Source: Xylaria sp. FL1777
Taxonomy: Eukaryota; Ascomycota; Sordariomycetes; Xylariales; Xylariaceae
Reading direction: 5' to 3'
NCBI GenBank assembly: GCA_022578965.1
Contig: MU400522.1
Coordinates: 186,001 to 250,000 of the forward strand
Length of the DNA: 64,000 nucleotides
Under the pieces are notes generated by a model. The model saw nothing but the letters and a program-made list of their open reading frames with translations, searched no databases and was not told where the DNA came from. This document shows positions 25,206 through 36,069 of the stretch, piece after piece. Position 1 is the first letter of the stretch, and every line of letters starts with the position of its first letter. The translations under genes were made by a program, and so were the position numbers.

Positions 25206-25905
25206 CATTGCATAGCATTTACTGGGGTGGTATGGGGATGGGGTTATTATGGCGTTTAGGAAGAACTGGCTAGATATCACACGCCTCGGTGGCATACCGA
25301 GGCTGTGTGACAGCTACGCAGCGGGCCGGTGTTTATTGGTACTTGGGCGGTAGGGATACACTGATATCTGCGTGATTTTCTATGTACTATGTATCAACAG
25401 GCGAGATAGCAGAGGCATTGGGTATCTATGGCGAGACAAAGTCAAATTTGCGAAATGATTTAAATAAACCATACATTTTGAATTTTAAGGTGTAGGTCAT
25501 GTACCTAATTTAGCAGTCCTTGTCTCATGAAAGTGGGTACCTATGATCACTGTTTCAATCCAAGCCTGCAGTTAATAGTGACACATCCACTTCACTTGTT
25601 CGAGTAGTCCATAAAGAGAAGAAAAACCAATAACAAGACTGGATAGTTACGACGTATAATAATCATTGACTCTTTTTATCCTCTATGAAACCTTCCTGCC
25701 CTCAAGGTTGTATTCCACCAGATGCTCTATATTGTAAAAATGCACCCCACAATGAAATCAACCAACCCTATTACCAGATATCGAACTTATAACTTATGCC
25801 CTCTATCCACAAATAGTGGGCAGGCCATTGCCAGTTAGTGTAGGTTTCGACAGATGCGCACTTGTAACCTATTCAGATCCCGATTTCAGAAACTACCTTC
25901 ACTCT
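25206..25905. other. Intergenic between convergent genes
   Basis: 3' flanks of the NT-C2 gene (plus) and SSZ1 (minus). No gene, repeat or structured element is visible. Confidence 0.6.
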
Positions 25906-27762
25906 TCAGGGAGCCTTCAGAGTCCCCCTTACACCACCTTTACCACCGACTTCCCTCGATGTGAGGATGACGCTCAAGTCATTGCCGACGGTGATGGTGA
26001 CTTCGACCTTGCTGCCTTTCTTAACATCTTTGATAGCGGCTTCGGCGAGGGTGCTCCCGATCTTCCAGATCTTTTCTCTGTGCTCCTCTTCCTCGTCTTC
26101 CGAGTCGAAGTCGCTGTCCTCGTCTTCATCGTCCTCTTTGGTGCCATTCTCCTTGGACTTAGGTTCGGGCTTGGTAACCTTGATATGGGTGCCGCCCTCG
26201 ACAACCTTGATGAGAACGCTACCGCCGTCTTTAGCCTCGACGTGGATAGTCCGGCGGGCCGGGACAGCTGTCTCGGGAGCAATTATAGGGGTAAATGTCT
26301 CCTCTCCATCTTCCGATAACGTGAGAACACCGATGGCGTTTGAAATGTGGTTGACGGTGGTGACGGCTGGGTGAGTAGACTGATCAATGTCATCAGACTC
26401 GTATTCTTGAATCAGAGATGCTTGTAGGGCAGCACCACGGGCCTGCAGCTCTGAAGGGTTTAACGCGGTGGGAGTTGTTGAAGGGGCGAGGATGGTGGTG
26501 GTCTCAGGGAAGATGAACCGCAAGTTAGATGCAATTCTAGGCGTGTGCGAGGTACCACCAGACAGTATAACTTCATCGATATCGAGGACATCCAACCCAG
26601 CCTTCTTAATAGCACCCTCGACAAGTCTGTTGAAGCCCTCAAAAACCTTCCGGGCGATAGTCTCGTACCGTAACCTGTTAATGGTCATCTGGAAGTCAAT
26701 GCCCTCTGCCAAGCTCTCGACGCTAAAGTTGGCATTGGTGCCAATGCTGAGCGCCTTCTTGGTAGCTTCGGATTCAGCCTTCAGTTTTGCTAAGCTCCTG
26801 GCGTTCTCGCGCGGGTCGACATTTGGGTTCTTCTTCATAAACTCCTTAGCAAAGTGGTCCATGAGGACCCGATCCAATTGAGCACCAGCGAATTCGTAGT
26901 CGTGAGCAGTCGCAAGAAGGGTGTAAAGCCCCCCTCTTGAGGCAACCACAGCAACATCTGAGCGAGTACCACCAAGGTCAGCCACTACGATGATCTTGTC
27001 GTCCAATTTCGCTTCGGGTCTCGCATCATAGGCGAGAACTGAGGCAATTGGTTCGTTGACCAGCTGTAGGATTTCCAGATCGGCCGCCTGCGCAGCTTTA
27101 ACCAAAGCATCCCTCTGCTTCTCACCGAAGTTGGTGGGCACGGTCACGACAGCAGAAGTAACCTGCTTTCCAATGTAGTCTGAGGCAGATTGCACTAGTC
27201 GTCGGAGATACCGTGTGGAGATTTCGGAAACGGAGAGAGTTGAGGGCTCCCCTTCCGCCTTGTCTTGGATCGTGAAGGAGATGGTTCCATTCTTATCTTC
27301 GGGATGAGAGGCGGCATGGCAGTGGGTAGGATCAATCGACTTGAAACTATTTTTACGGTTAATGAACGACGGCTACCATAGCTAGTTGGGACTGATATAC
27401 TCTTGGCCTAGAAAGTCTTTGAAGGCAACAACCGTGTTTTTGGGATTCCGGATCAGCAGAGCCTTGGCTTGGTTTCCGGTGTACTCTTCTCCGTCTACAT
27501 AAGACAGGACAGTAGGGATTTGACGATCTGACGACACGAGCATTAGCCGGTGCAGTGGAGGTGAATGGACGAGCCGATAAAAAAAAGCGAAGAGAGAGAA
27601 AGGAATTAGCAGTAGGAAAATCTTACCTCCATCCTCGTTGGCAATAACCACAGGGCTGTCGTCAATGGTGCAGGCAATGGAGCTGTACGAGTTGCCAAAT
27701 GAAATACCAATGGCGCAACGATCACCCGGCGCAACGCCAGGAGTGGCTCCATTTTCAGCCAT
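25906..27762 (-). CDS. SSZ1: Ribosome-associated Hsp70-like chaperone Ssz1
   Basis: Atypical Hsp70 that with zuotin forms the ribosome-associated complex, stimulating Ssb chaperones on nascent chains in the cytosol. Exons 27627-27762, 27401-27527 and 25906-27346 join in phase to 567 residues (yeast Ssz1 is 538). The ATPase domain starts with AIGISFGNSYSSIA in place of the canonical GIDLGTT, as in other Ssz1 proteins. It continues with DRQIPTVLSYVDGEEYTG, NPKNTVVAFKDFLGQDF, SAVVTVPTNFGEKQRDAL, VADLGGTRSDVAVV and EVILSGGTSHTPRI. The substrate-binding part is short with an acidic insertion (about residues 490-515), as expected for this subfamily rather than Ssa/Ssb. Introns are 99 and 54 nt. It is divergent from RRP40. 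Confidence 0.93.
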
Positions 27763-28192
27763 GCTTCAGAGATGCCGTGGATTTTGAATCAGTCCGCTGT
27801 GCGCGCCGGAAAATACGGGTAGGGTGTTGGCAGCGTCAAGATCTGATTAGCGGGACGGGATGCAGGAAGTATGGCGGTTTGCCGTGGTAAATTTTGGCAG
27901 CCGAAAAAAAAGTTACCAAAGTGATGGAACCCTGGCTGCTTTCTCATTGCGACTCTATCCCAGCCACAAATGCCCCTCCAAAAGCTACCGTCAGCCACAA
28001 ACTACCCGTCTCTTCTCCCTTATCTGGTCTACCGAACGTGTGGCTCTAATCTCTTATCAGTTGTGGTCCCCATTAAAGCAAGCTTGATAGCCCCGGCCAT
28101 TTTCAAGCCTGCCAATTTAAGGGCACATTCTCATCTCAACCGGACCAGTGATACTCATTCAACACTGCAGCCAGCACCCAGCGTCCGCAAGA
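27763..28192. promoter_or_regulatory. Shared divergent promoter of SSZ1 and RRP40
   Basis: The 430 bases between the two start codons must carry both promoters. Short CT-rich leaders precede each start. No TATA box in a convincing position and no other gene is seen. Confidence 0.6.
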
Positions 28193-28990
28193 ATGGCGGC
28201 CCATGCTGATCGCGTCTTTGTTCTGCCGGGAGACGAGATCCCCACATCCCTCATACCATCACATCCCAAGCGGGCACTGAAGCTGGGCCCTGGTCTGCGA
28301 CATGTGCCTCCCAGTGAGCTGATACCAACTGTGGCCGGCCAGCTCGTCACAGACCGCAAGAAGAACTCTATATGGGTCGAGTACAACGGCGGAAGAGTAA
28401 GCCCCTAGACTTCCCGCTTCAAAGTTAGACGCTCTGACCCTGGCCAAAAGTACACCCCGGCTGTTGGTGATCTGGTTATCTGCACTGTCCAGCGTTCTGG
28501 TCCGGACTCTTACTTTGTCGCCATCACCGATTACAATCTCAACGCCATTCTCCCTCAGCTAGCTTTTGAGATGGCCACTAAGAAGACCAGACCCCAGCTC
28601 AACCACGGCGCTCTGGTATACGCCAGAGTTTGTCTGGCCAACCGTCATATGGACCCTGAGCTGGAATGTGTTTCACCTACTACCGGTAAGGCAGATGGTC
28701 TGGGTCCCCTGGTTGGAGGCATGCTATACGACATATCGCTCGGCATGTCTCGCCGGTTATTAATGAGGAAGTCGGTTGAAGAGGGAAAAGTAGCCGTGCT
28801 GGAGGAACTTGGGTCAGCTGGTCTTGCCTTCGAGACTGCTGTGGGTAGAAACGGCAAGCTGTGGGTCAACAGCGACAGCGTCAAGACTGTTTTGATAGTC
28901 GGCCGAGCTGTGAAGGAGACGGATGATAACAAGCTCAGCGTCGAGCAGCAGAAAAAACTTGTACGAAGGCTCGTTAAGGAAATGAGTTGA
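28193..28990 (+). CDS. RRP40: RNA exosome cap subunit Rrp40
   Basis: S1/KH-type cap subunit of the RNA exosome, which processes and degrades RNA 3' to 5' in nucleus and cytoplasm. Exons 28193-28396 and 28451-28990 join in phase across a 54-nt intron (GTAAGC donor, CTGAC branch) to 247 residues. N-terminal domain: VFVLPGDEIP and KLGPGLRHV. S1 domain: YTPAVGDLVICTVQRSGPDSYFVAI, then LPQLAFEMATKKTRPQL and HGALVYARVCLAN. KH domain from about residue 150, with the NGKLWVNS segment matching the family's GxNGxxWV signature. The length matches fungal Rrp40. The Lys/Glu-rich C-terminal helix ends in KEMS. Confidence 0.92.
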
Positions 28991-29997
28991 GTAAGTCGGG
29001 CTTATGTCGGCAGCCGTTCGGTACACAGCGTCCAGCACATGTGGCAAGCCGGAACCCGACTCCTCATGTGGTGATCTTTCTGTGCGATACATGAGACAGT
29101 ATCGTAAACGGGGCCAAATCTCTCGAGTTCTGTCGGTGATCGATTAATTTCCATGACGCCGCCCCACTACATCACCTACCACAGATGCACAACATGATCG
29201 CTTCCACCTCCTTGGTTATATCGACATCAAGTAAGTTGACAATGATTTGGAATTATGTTTATTGGCCGTGCATGTGTATCACTATAAAGTGAATGTTAAC
29301 CAATTGACTGATAGCAGAATGTCCATTTTTAGAGCACGAACTCCATCGCCTGCATGGTCTCCTTATATTGAATTGCATGCCCGCCGGTGGCCGCGCGCCG
29401 CAATCAGTCCTTCCGGTCTTGACCTGGAAAGTCTTAACACGCCTCGCGATCCTTACGCCGACATGGCTAAAGTCACACAGAGGATGACGTCCGGGTAGAT
29501 AACGGAAACTCACAGGTGTATGATCCCACATACGAACTGGTACATTTGTAGCCGTCCAATTTGGCTAAATCCATCAATTGTCAGAACCAGTCATGGCCAC
29601 TTTAACCAGCTCCCTCTTCGTACAAGCTCTTATCTATGTCCTCAATTCGACTATGAGATCGACAAAATCCAGGCCCCAGGCACAGGACATGGGAATATAT
29701 TGACCAGTAATATCGTAATAATTACCAACCTCTGTCAACCGATTAGATTGCATGTTTGCTATACTACGCAAATGTATCACCGCATTTTCCCTAGGAATTT
29801 ATTTGTTGTTGGTGTATCTAGTCGATGGCATGAATTCACTAAGACGCTTTTCTCGGATATATATTTGCGATGGAGGAACGCGAAGCTTTAGGTATTCGAC
29901 CAATATCTTCTCATAGTCTCTAATATCTTCTCGCCTCCGTCTTAGGCACTTCTCTCCCGTCTTATAGTCTATCCTCTTTCGTCAACGGATATTCACG
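28991..29997. other. Intergenic, no gene seen
   Basis: 3' flank of RRP40 and promoter of the peroxidase gene at 29998. Three short plus ORFs (29247-29891) lack recognisable content and conserved splice structure. Confidence 0.5.
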
Positions 29998-30811
29998 ATG
30001 CAGTTTCTCGCCATTCTCGCGCTAGTGACATCTTGCGCTGCCGGCCCCATTGTCCCCCGGGCTGCACTCAAACCATACGTCAAGCCCAAGAGCACGGACT
30101 CCAGGAGCCCTTGTCCGATGTTGAACACTTTGGCGAATCATGGATACCTGTACAATAACTTCTTCTCATGGTCCTACGTTCTAGGGGCTTGAGCTAACCA
30201 AAACAATGTCCAGTCCACATGATGGCCGTAACATCACAACTCAGGATATCGGTAACGCCATCTTTGAGGCTACGAACTGGAATGCCGACTTCGGCATTTT
30301 CCCGGCCACAGCCGCACTGCAGAACCTCAAGGTGTCCAGCATCATGCTGTCCGATCTGAATAGCACACCTGGGGGCGAGCACCCCGCCTCTCTCACGCGC
30401 AAGGATGCCAGCTCCGGAGACAGTAACACTATCGATACCGCGCGCATAGCGCAGCTACTCGCGGACAGCAAGACAAACTACTTGACTGTCGACTCAGTGG
30501 CCAAAACCCGCAACCGCCTCGACGCAAGCTCGAACCCGCCTCTGACAGCCTCCGAATTGGGTGTTGCCCAGGGGGAAGCAGCATTAATGCTGCTGCTCAT
30601 GCGCGACACGTATTTCTCGCTACAGACCAGCGAGACAAACGTAAGCACGCTTCGGGCGCCAAAAGACCGTACAAGGGTTTGGTTACTAGAGGAAAAGTTT
30701 CCTACGGCTCAGGGTTGGCAGCCCGCTGCCGAGGTTGTCCAGATTACAGACCTAGGACCAATCAGCGCTGCTATTGTTGACTCACAGGCTGCGCAAAGAG
30801 CAAGCTCTTAA
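29998..30811 (+). CDS. Secreted chloroperoxidase-like heme-thiolate peroxidase
   Basis: Belongs to the heme haloperoxidase / unspecific peroxygenase family (peroxidase family 2), extracellular enzymes using H2O2 for halogenation or oxygenation. Exons 29998-30149 and 30214-30811 join in phase to 249 residues across a 64-nt intron with a CTAAC branch. A signal peptide (MQFLAILALVTSCAAG) is clear. The proximal heme ligand motif PCP is at residues about 39-41 (SPCPMLNTLANHGYLP followed by HDGRNIT). The distal motif that is EHD in chloroperoxidases reads EHP here (GGEHPASLTRKDASSGD). The later GE of GVAQGEAALMLLL supplies the usual catalytic Glu. The C-terminus has the family's GWQP...ITDLGPI pattern. 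It stands at the end of the housekeeping block beside gene-poor DNA. Confidence 0.88.
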
Positions 30812-31567
30812 AAATCAAGCACAAATTACTCCGGTAGCGACCGGTATTTAGCTACTTACAAGAGATCTGCCACCTATTGGGTTACCAATGACATGGGTCG
30901 CTACTTGAGCATTGAACTGCGGTCATCTGCAGGATAAGCTGGTGACTAATTCTCCTACGACGTTGCTGACACAACTTATCCAATGAACAACGACAAGCTT
31001 AGCTTGCCGTGGCGTATGTTACTCTGCCTGCATGTCTAACATCCTCCGCATTAAGGCTTATAGCTCTCTCTCTTGTCATATCAGCCTAGAGGGACCAATA
31101 GTCTATGTGCTCTCCACTATTCAATCAAATCTCATCCCATTGCCGAACTGAACCCATTCAAGGCCGGCAGATTTAAGTGTGTTAGACTCTCCATGTTTCG
31201 CATGCCCAGCGATCGGAATCTCTGTGAAGTTACAGTCAGACTAAAGTATGCTTCTTGCACTGATGTCTTTGTCAGCAACGTATTCAAAGACAGGTGATAT
31301 GGTACGGTTGACATACCGACAAATGCCACCATGTAAGCTCCTTTCGGCCACTCCCTGCCTGAATTCGGCCCCTTCCGCTACCATCCCACCACTATTTCGG
31401 ACGTCCGCGTGAGCAAGGTGATCATAGAGCCAGCCAAGAAACCTGAGATAAGAGTATCGTCTTCCGGCCCTCCTGCTCTTCGAGGGGACGATGTAACCTT
31501 CCAAGGGGTGACCAGCATTACATATGTTTAATACCGCCTAGTATACCCAAGTGAGTCCTAGAAACTT
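30812..31567. other. Intergenic, no gene seen
   Basis: 3' flank of the peroxidase gene. Short overlapping ORFs at 31073-31504 on both strands cannot be supported. Confidence 0.4.
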
Positions 31568-31807
31568 TCACGTCCGCAGAACTAATTCTCCGTCCAGTTG
31601 CAATTCCCATGATACCCATTTATGCTTTGTGGGGCGCTTGCCAGCGCCCTTAGATGACGAGGAATTTTTGTCGTCTTTCGATTCACTCTCATGATTGCAT
31701 GAGGCGCACAGAGCTTTGTTATGTGAGCCCTTGCTGCCGTCACATCCTCCAAGGGCTAGTCGGAAGGCGTACGGGGGTGGGAGGGCATCGCACCCGTTAC
31801 AAGTCAT
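31568..31807 (-). CDS. Small Cys-rich hypothetical protein
   Basis: A 79-residue ORF starting at ATG 31807 with two CxxC pairs (CNGC near residue 3 and CASC near residue 35) and a further Cys between them, a layout that could bind one zinc ion. The middle is Ser/Lys-rich and the end reads KHKWVSWELQLDG. An open frame extends 11 codons further upstream. No signal peptide is visible and no family is recognised. It may be a real small gene or an exon of a decayed one. Confidence 0.3.
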   Translation of the reverse strand: MTCNGCDALPPPYAFRLALGGCDGSKGSHNKALCASCNHESESKDDKNSSSSKGAGKRPTKHKWVSWELQLDGELVLRT

Positions 31808-34683
31808 TGTCGGATCTCGGGAGAGATATGTAGTGTGCAAATATACGTTCTTCTCGCTCGATGGAATTGTCTGATTCGTCGCTCGACCGTTCTGCCGGGG
31901 TGAGTGTAGATATTTCCTTTGTGATGGCGATCAATTGCATATCTCTGAGTTCTGTCTCGCAATATCGGTCATCGAAGCCCTATTATATATGTAGGTATAT
32001 ATAGTTAGGGGGAAGTCAGGAGAGTTCTTACACAAGCGCGATCTGTCATCAGTTCCCAGACTTATAACACATAAAAACGCCTATATGGCTCAATTGTTGA
32101 GGGGAAGGGAAATCAGTCATACTTCTGTCATACTTCTGTCACCCTGTCAGGCGCGTCTGGACACGCCATCTCGCATTGCATAATTGCACTAGTTCTGGCC
32201 AATGACTCTAATCCGTCTTAGCAATTTCACTAAATGTGCAACAGTTCGTCTGATGGAACGAAGAACGTCAACGGTAGGGGGTAGGATAATATTAGGTTCA
32301 TGGACCGGTTCAGCTCTATCATAAAGACTAGGTACAACCCACACCTCTCCCATGACGATGGTTCAGCTAGGCAGTCTATGAGGCATAATACCATTCTATT
32401 CCCTGGTCACCACGTTGCCGGGGAAGGGGATGGCCTCGATCCTATCCTATTAGAAGCGAGAGCTCATAGGTTTAGTCTGCATCTTCTCGGTAACGATAGA
32501 AGCCAAATGCAGCAATTCGGTAGAACTCCTTCATAACAGATGACCTAATTACATCTTATATCTTACACTAGTCCACGTCTTGGCATTATCGGTGCCCTGT
32601 CCAACACCAAGAGACAGCGTTATGCTTGTTCATAAAGCTCCTAGTTCTATGCAGGTTTCGTCCATAACCGACGCTCAATATGTCCTAGTTTGCGGCTGAA
32701 CGCTGACTCCCGGTCTGTTAATCCATCGCCCCCACGTTCATTGATCATTATCTATACTACGTATTATGTCTGACTTAATCCCTACACTAAACTTCTGCAA
32801 TTACTTACACTGTACTATACTATACTAATAATAGCTGCCTACACTGAGTACGATATCCTCTAACATATACACTACCACCGTAGCTTACTGAGTAATATAG
32901 TCAAAAGGACGTTTGAACGCCTAGATAGGTTCAACCTGCAGATCACCTGCCTCCTTTCCTCCAGTCAAGGGTCTAGGAACAGCAGGCAGCTAAGTTGCCA
33001 AGGCACCCAGCCTAGGTATCCTAGTATAACTAAATCTTCGAGATAGGATCTGCAGGATTAATGACTAGGACCAGTTATATTATAATACTACCCTAGGTAT
33101 CTGAACCCTCATAGCATTTCTTAATCCAGTCTCGTCTGAGGTCCACTCACGCTTCAGCCGCATCGGAATCGAAGCGAAAACGACTTCTCTTCGGTTCCAG
33201 AAACCAGGGTCTTGGGCAACCCATGTTATCTTGGCAACGTCCTTTCTCCGCGGCTCGTATAATAGTACCATGCCGACGGGTAGATGCACTAAAGCAGTCC
33301 TCAACGCCCTCGTTATCGCGTGCTTAGCGTAGCCACATTACTAATTCGGGACAACGCCCGGCTCGTTGCAAAAGACATCTCAAATCTCTGCCTGCTAGCT
33401 CTGTATCACCATATATGTATTCAGCTAATGCCGGTAGCTGTTATATTGCATACCAACTAACTGCTAATTGTACCAAAGTATAAACGTGATGCTCTCGTTA
33501 CTTAATCTAGAAGTGTAAGTTATAAAATCAGATGACGGCGTCTATTATACCTATTGTTGTTAAATCAGCAACTCGCCCAATTAAAGAATTAAGGCTTGGG
33601 AAGCAATGTACCTACTTCAACGAAGATAAGCTGAAATATAATTTTAAATTTGATATTAGTTAAAGAAGTTCTCTTGTTTTATACGTAGTACAAACTACTT
33701 TAATCATTATAAATATGTTTTTGTCCCATTTTGGGTTTAATACTACCAATAGTGCAGAAATCGTTCCAAATGCATGGCTCGGTGAGACACGCGGATTGGT
33801 CTTACACCTATTGAGATGTGAGGCTATCCAGCCCTCGCTTATCTGAGACATATTGGCAGACCCCGGAGGTTAGGAAGGGCGGACCAATTGGATGTAGAGC
33901 CAAGCACAACCACCAAGCCCGGCAGAGCCCGGAGGAAAGGGGGCGATAGGGTGCTTGTCATCACGAATGGCACCGAAACTCATTTAAGAGATTCGGATTT
34001 CTGGATGTCGATTCGAGCGCGACATCTCGTCAAGAGACTTACAGTCCTCTCAATCGAAGTATGCGGGCTTTCATATTTATATCTGCGCTTTCGAGTAGCC
34101 ACCCCGGCCACATCGGCATATGTGATAGTTTTGACCTTGCTGTGTACTTCATAGGTACCGTGACACCCGTTCACTGCCATTCATAGAATATGTATTCTCT
34201 ACTGCTAGGTACTAACGATCCATGAGGAAGTGGTTCCTGATATCTGCTTGAAATTCAAAATACATTTAAGGATGCTTTGTAGGCACTTATCATATAAAAG
34301 ATGGAAAAAAAAAAATCGTTTTACCGTCCACACCTGGCTAAGCCCCGAATGTGTTAATATCTAAACTTTCTCGGTGGAACTCTTGTACATATTACTCATG
34401 ATCCCCTTTGAAGTAGGGTGCTCCCACAGGCAATCGGCTTTCAGCTTCTAGGCAGTGAAACCTCAATTCGCATGTTTCTTACCTACTTATCTGGTTAACC
34501 AATGACCTAGGATAGTTAGTAGTTGGCATAAGATATAGCGTAGCATCGAAACCCTCTGGACCAGCTTCACTACGCGATTACAGTGAGGAAGCGGCCGCCT
34601 CCAAGACGCATCGGTACGATTTAAAAGCCTTCTGCCGCCGATATGTAGGTACAAGGTTTCTCAAATTACATACCTTCCATCTT
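31808..34683. other. Long gene-poor stretch
   Basis: About 2.9 kb with dense stops and ORFs of less than 90 codons on both strands (for example 32300-32536, 33080-33304, 33888-34154), none recognised. CCTAGGTAT motifs occur near 33010 and 33095. AT content rises locally at about 33500-33720. Confidence 0.45.
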
Positions 34684-35229
34684 CTATGCAGTGGCCTCTA
34701 TACAAGTCTGTGAAGGAAATTGAACTAGCCCCCTTTTAGCGTACTGGTGATATGGATGTTGAATTGCAGATAGGCACGAGATTGACACGGTCCGGAAAGC
34801 AGAAGCTCTGAATGTCTGATTGTGAATTGAGATTGTATCGGAGATTCGTCGCGTGTGACGAGTTGGGTTATGTCGTAGCGGTGTAGCCTTGAGTGCCTGC
34901 GCGTCGGGGGCTCTCTGCATACCCTGTTCAATACGATCATCAAGAATGTCATTCAGTCTGGCGATTTCCTCCGTAGCCTTGGCCAAAAGAGCCTTATTAT
35001 CATCGTTGTCATCTCTATAGTGGGTGGTATGTAGGATTGTGTGACGCTCCGTCGCTGAGGTCACTTCACTTTCTAGGGCCGATTGGGACATGTAGGTACA
35101 CAGGTCAATGTATCCCACGATTTGCCCATCATTGTAATAGTGAGAAGACAATCGTATTCGTCGAAGCCCTGGAGCTTCTAGATAGTGTCCTTTGCTGACA
35201 CCGTCGGCATACCAACGATAAAATCTCAA
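34684..35229 (-). CDS. Hypothetical protein, uncertain
   Basis: An uninterrupted 181-codon frame in otherwise stop-rich DNA. It has an aromatic N-terminus (MRFYRWYADG), a probable amphipathic helix (NKALLAKATEEIARLNDILDDRIEQ) and a basic, His/Arg-rich second half. No family is recognised. It could be the last exon of a longer gene or a chance ORF. Confidence 0.35.
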   Translation of the reverse strand: MRFYRWYADGVSKGHYLEAPGLRRIRLSSHYYNDGQIVGYIDLCTYMSQSALESEVTSATERHTILHTTHYRDDNDDNKALLAKATEEIARLNDILDDRIEQGMQRAPDAQALKATPLRHNPTRHTRRISDTISIHNQTFRASAFRTVSISCLSAIQHPYHQYAKRGLVQFPSQTCIEATA

Positions 35230-35739
35230 TTGACAACCCTAACTTATGAGACCTGTCTTACTATCTCTATCACACAGGCTTTTCTCCCAATGCGACCACA
35301 AATATCCCACTATCACAGAGTAGAACTGAGGAGACTAGTGTAGCGAGATCACAACTAACATCTCAGCCATAGCCCTACGCGTAATTCAAAATAGGAACTC
35401 GACATAGTTCTACATGCTCTTGAGCTGTATGGGTACAGCGTCCGCTGCAGTCTAATACCTAAGAACCCTCATGTAAGAAGCGAATTCCCTGGCTGGTTTC
35501 AAGATAAGCTCGTCAGTCTTGCGCGACGATCTAGCCGTACCTTGATTATACTGTAATATCAAGCACACGGTACTAAGAGGAGAGATGGCAGTTTGGTTCT
35601 TTCCGAGGGAGAGAAATCTACAGTGCGTAAACTACTAGCGTGCCACTACTAAGATAAATCCAGCAGCAACGGGTAGTAGATATGTTGGGCCGAGATAGCG
35701 AACGCAGTTGTCAACATGAGACGTGATGTGCTCACTATT
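35230..35739. other. Intergenic, no gene seen
   Basis: Unassigned sequence upstream of the caspase-like relic. It probably includes further decayed parts of that relic, but I cannot align them. Confidence 0.35.
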
Positions 35740-36069
35740 CTTAATTGCTGCTACGCCGGTGCGGTCATGCAGTACTGCATGCCGTTACGCGCAAACTACG
35801 AGAGCTACATCAAGCAAGTCATGATGGCTATGCCAGAAAATAAGATCACTAGATGATGTTACACCTTTGGCTTTGCGGCGTGTTTGGAGCAGGCTCTGGA
35901 GGATCGACGCACCAACTGGGAGGGGTCATTCAAACGTACTTCAGGCCGCTGGGTATGGGCTATTAATTACATTATGCACAGGAAACCATATGCCACTTGC
36001 GCTGCGAAACATCTTATTCGGCTACTGCTAAGCGCACAACGGTTGCCTATTGTGGTAACTCTACGATGA
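35716..36069 (+). pseudogene. Relic of a caspase-like (peptidase C14) protein
   Basis: From about 35716 a plus frame reads RRDVLTILNCCYAGAV, which matches the active-site Cys strand DVLxxLDCCYAG of fungal caspase-like proteins, with Asn in place of the Asp before CC. The frame is open for some 45 codons and ends in TGA. In a shifted frame from about 35860 comes FGFAACLEQALEDR, resembling the family's SFTxALIEALED, then an open tail to 36069. The His-containing upstream half cannot be recognised. The frame change, the missing N-terminal half and the gene-poor setting point to a decayed fragment. Confidence 0.4.

Noticed and set aside
25816..26881. Plus-strand ORFs of 137-167 codons
   Set aside because: Antisense to SSZ1, whose Hsp70 motifs define the true strand.
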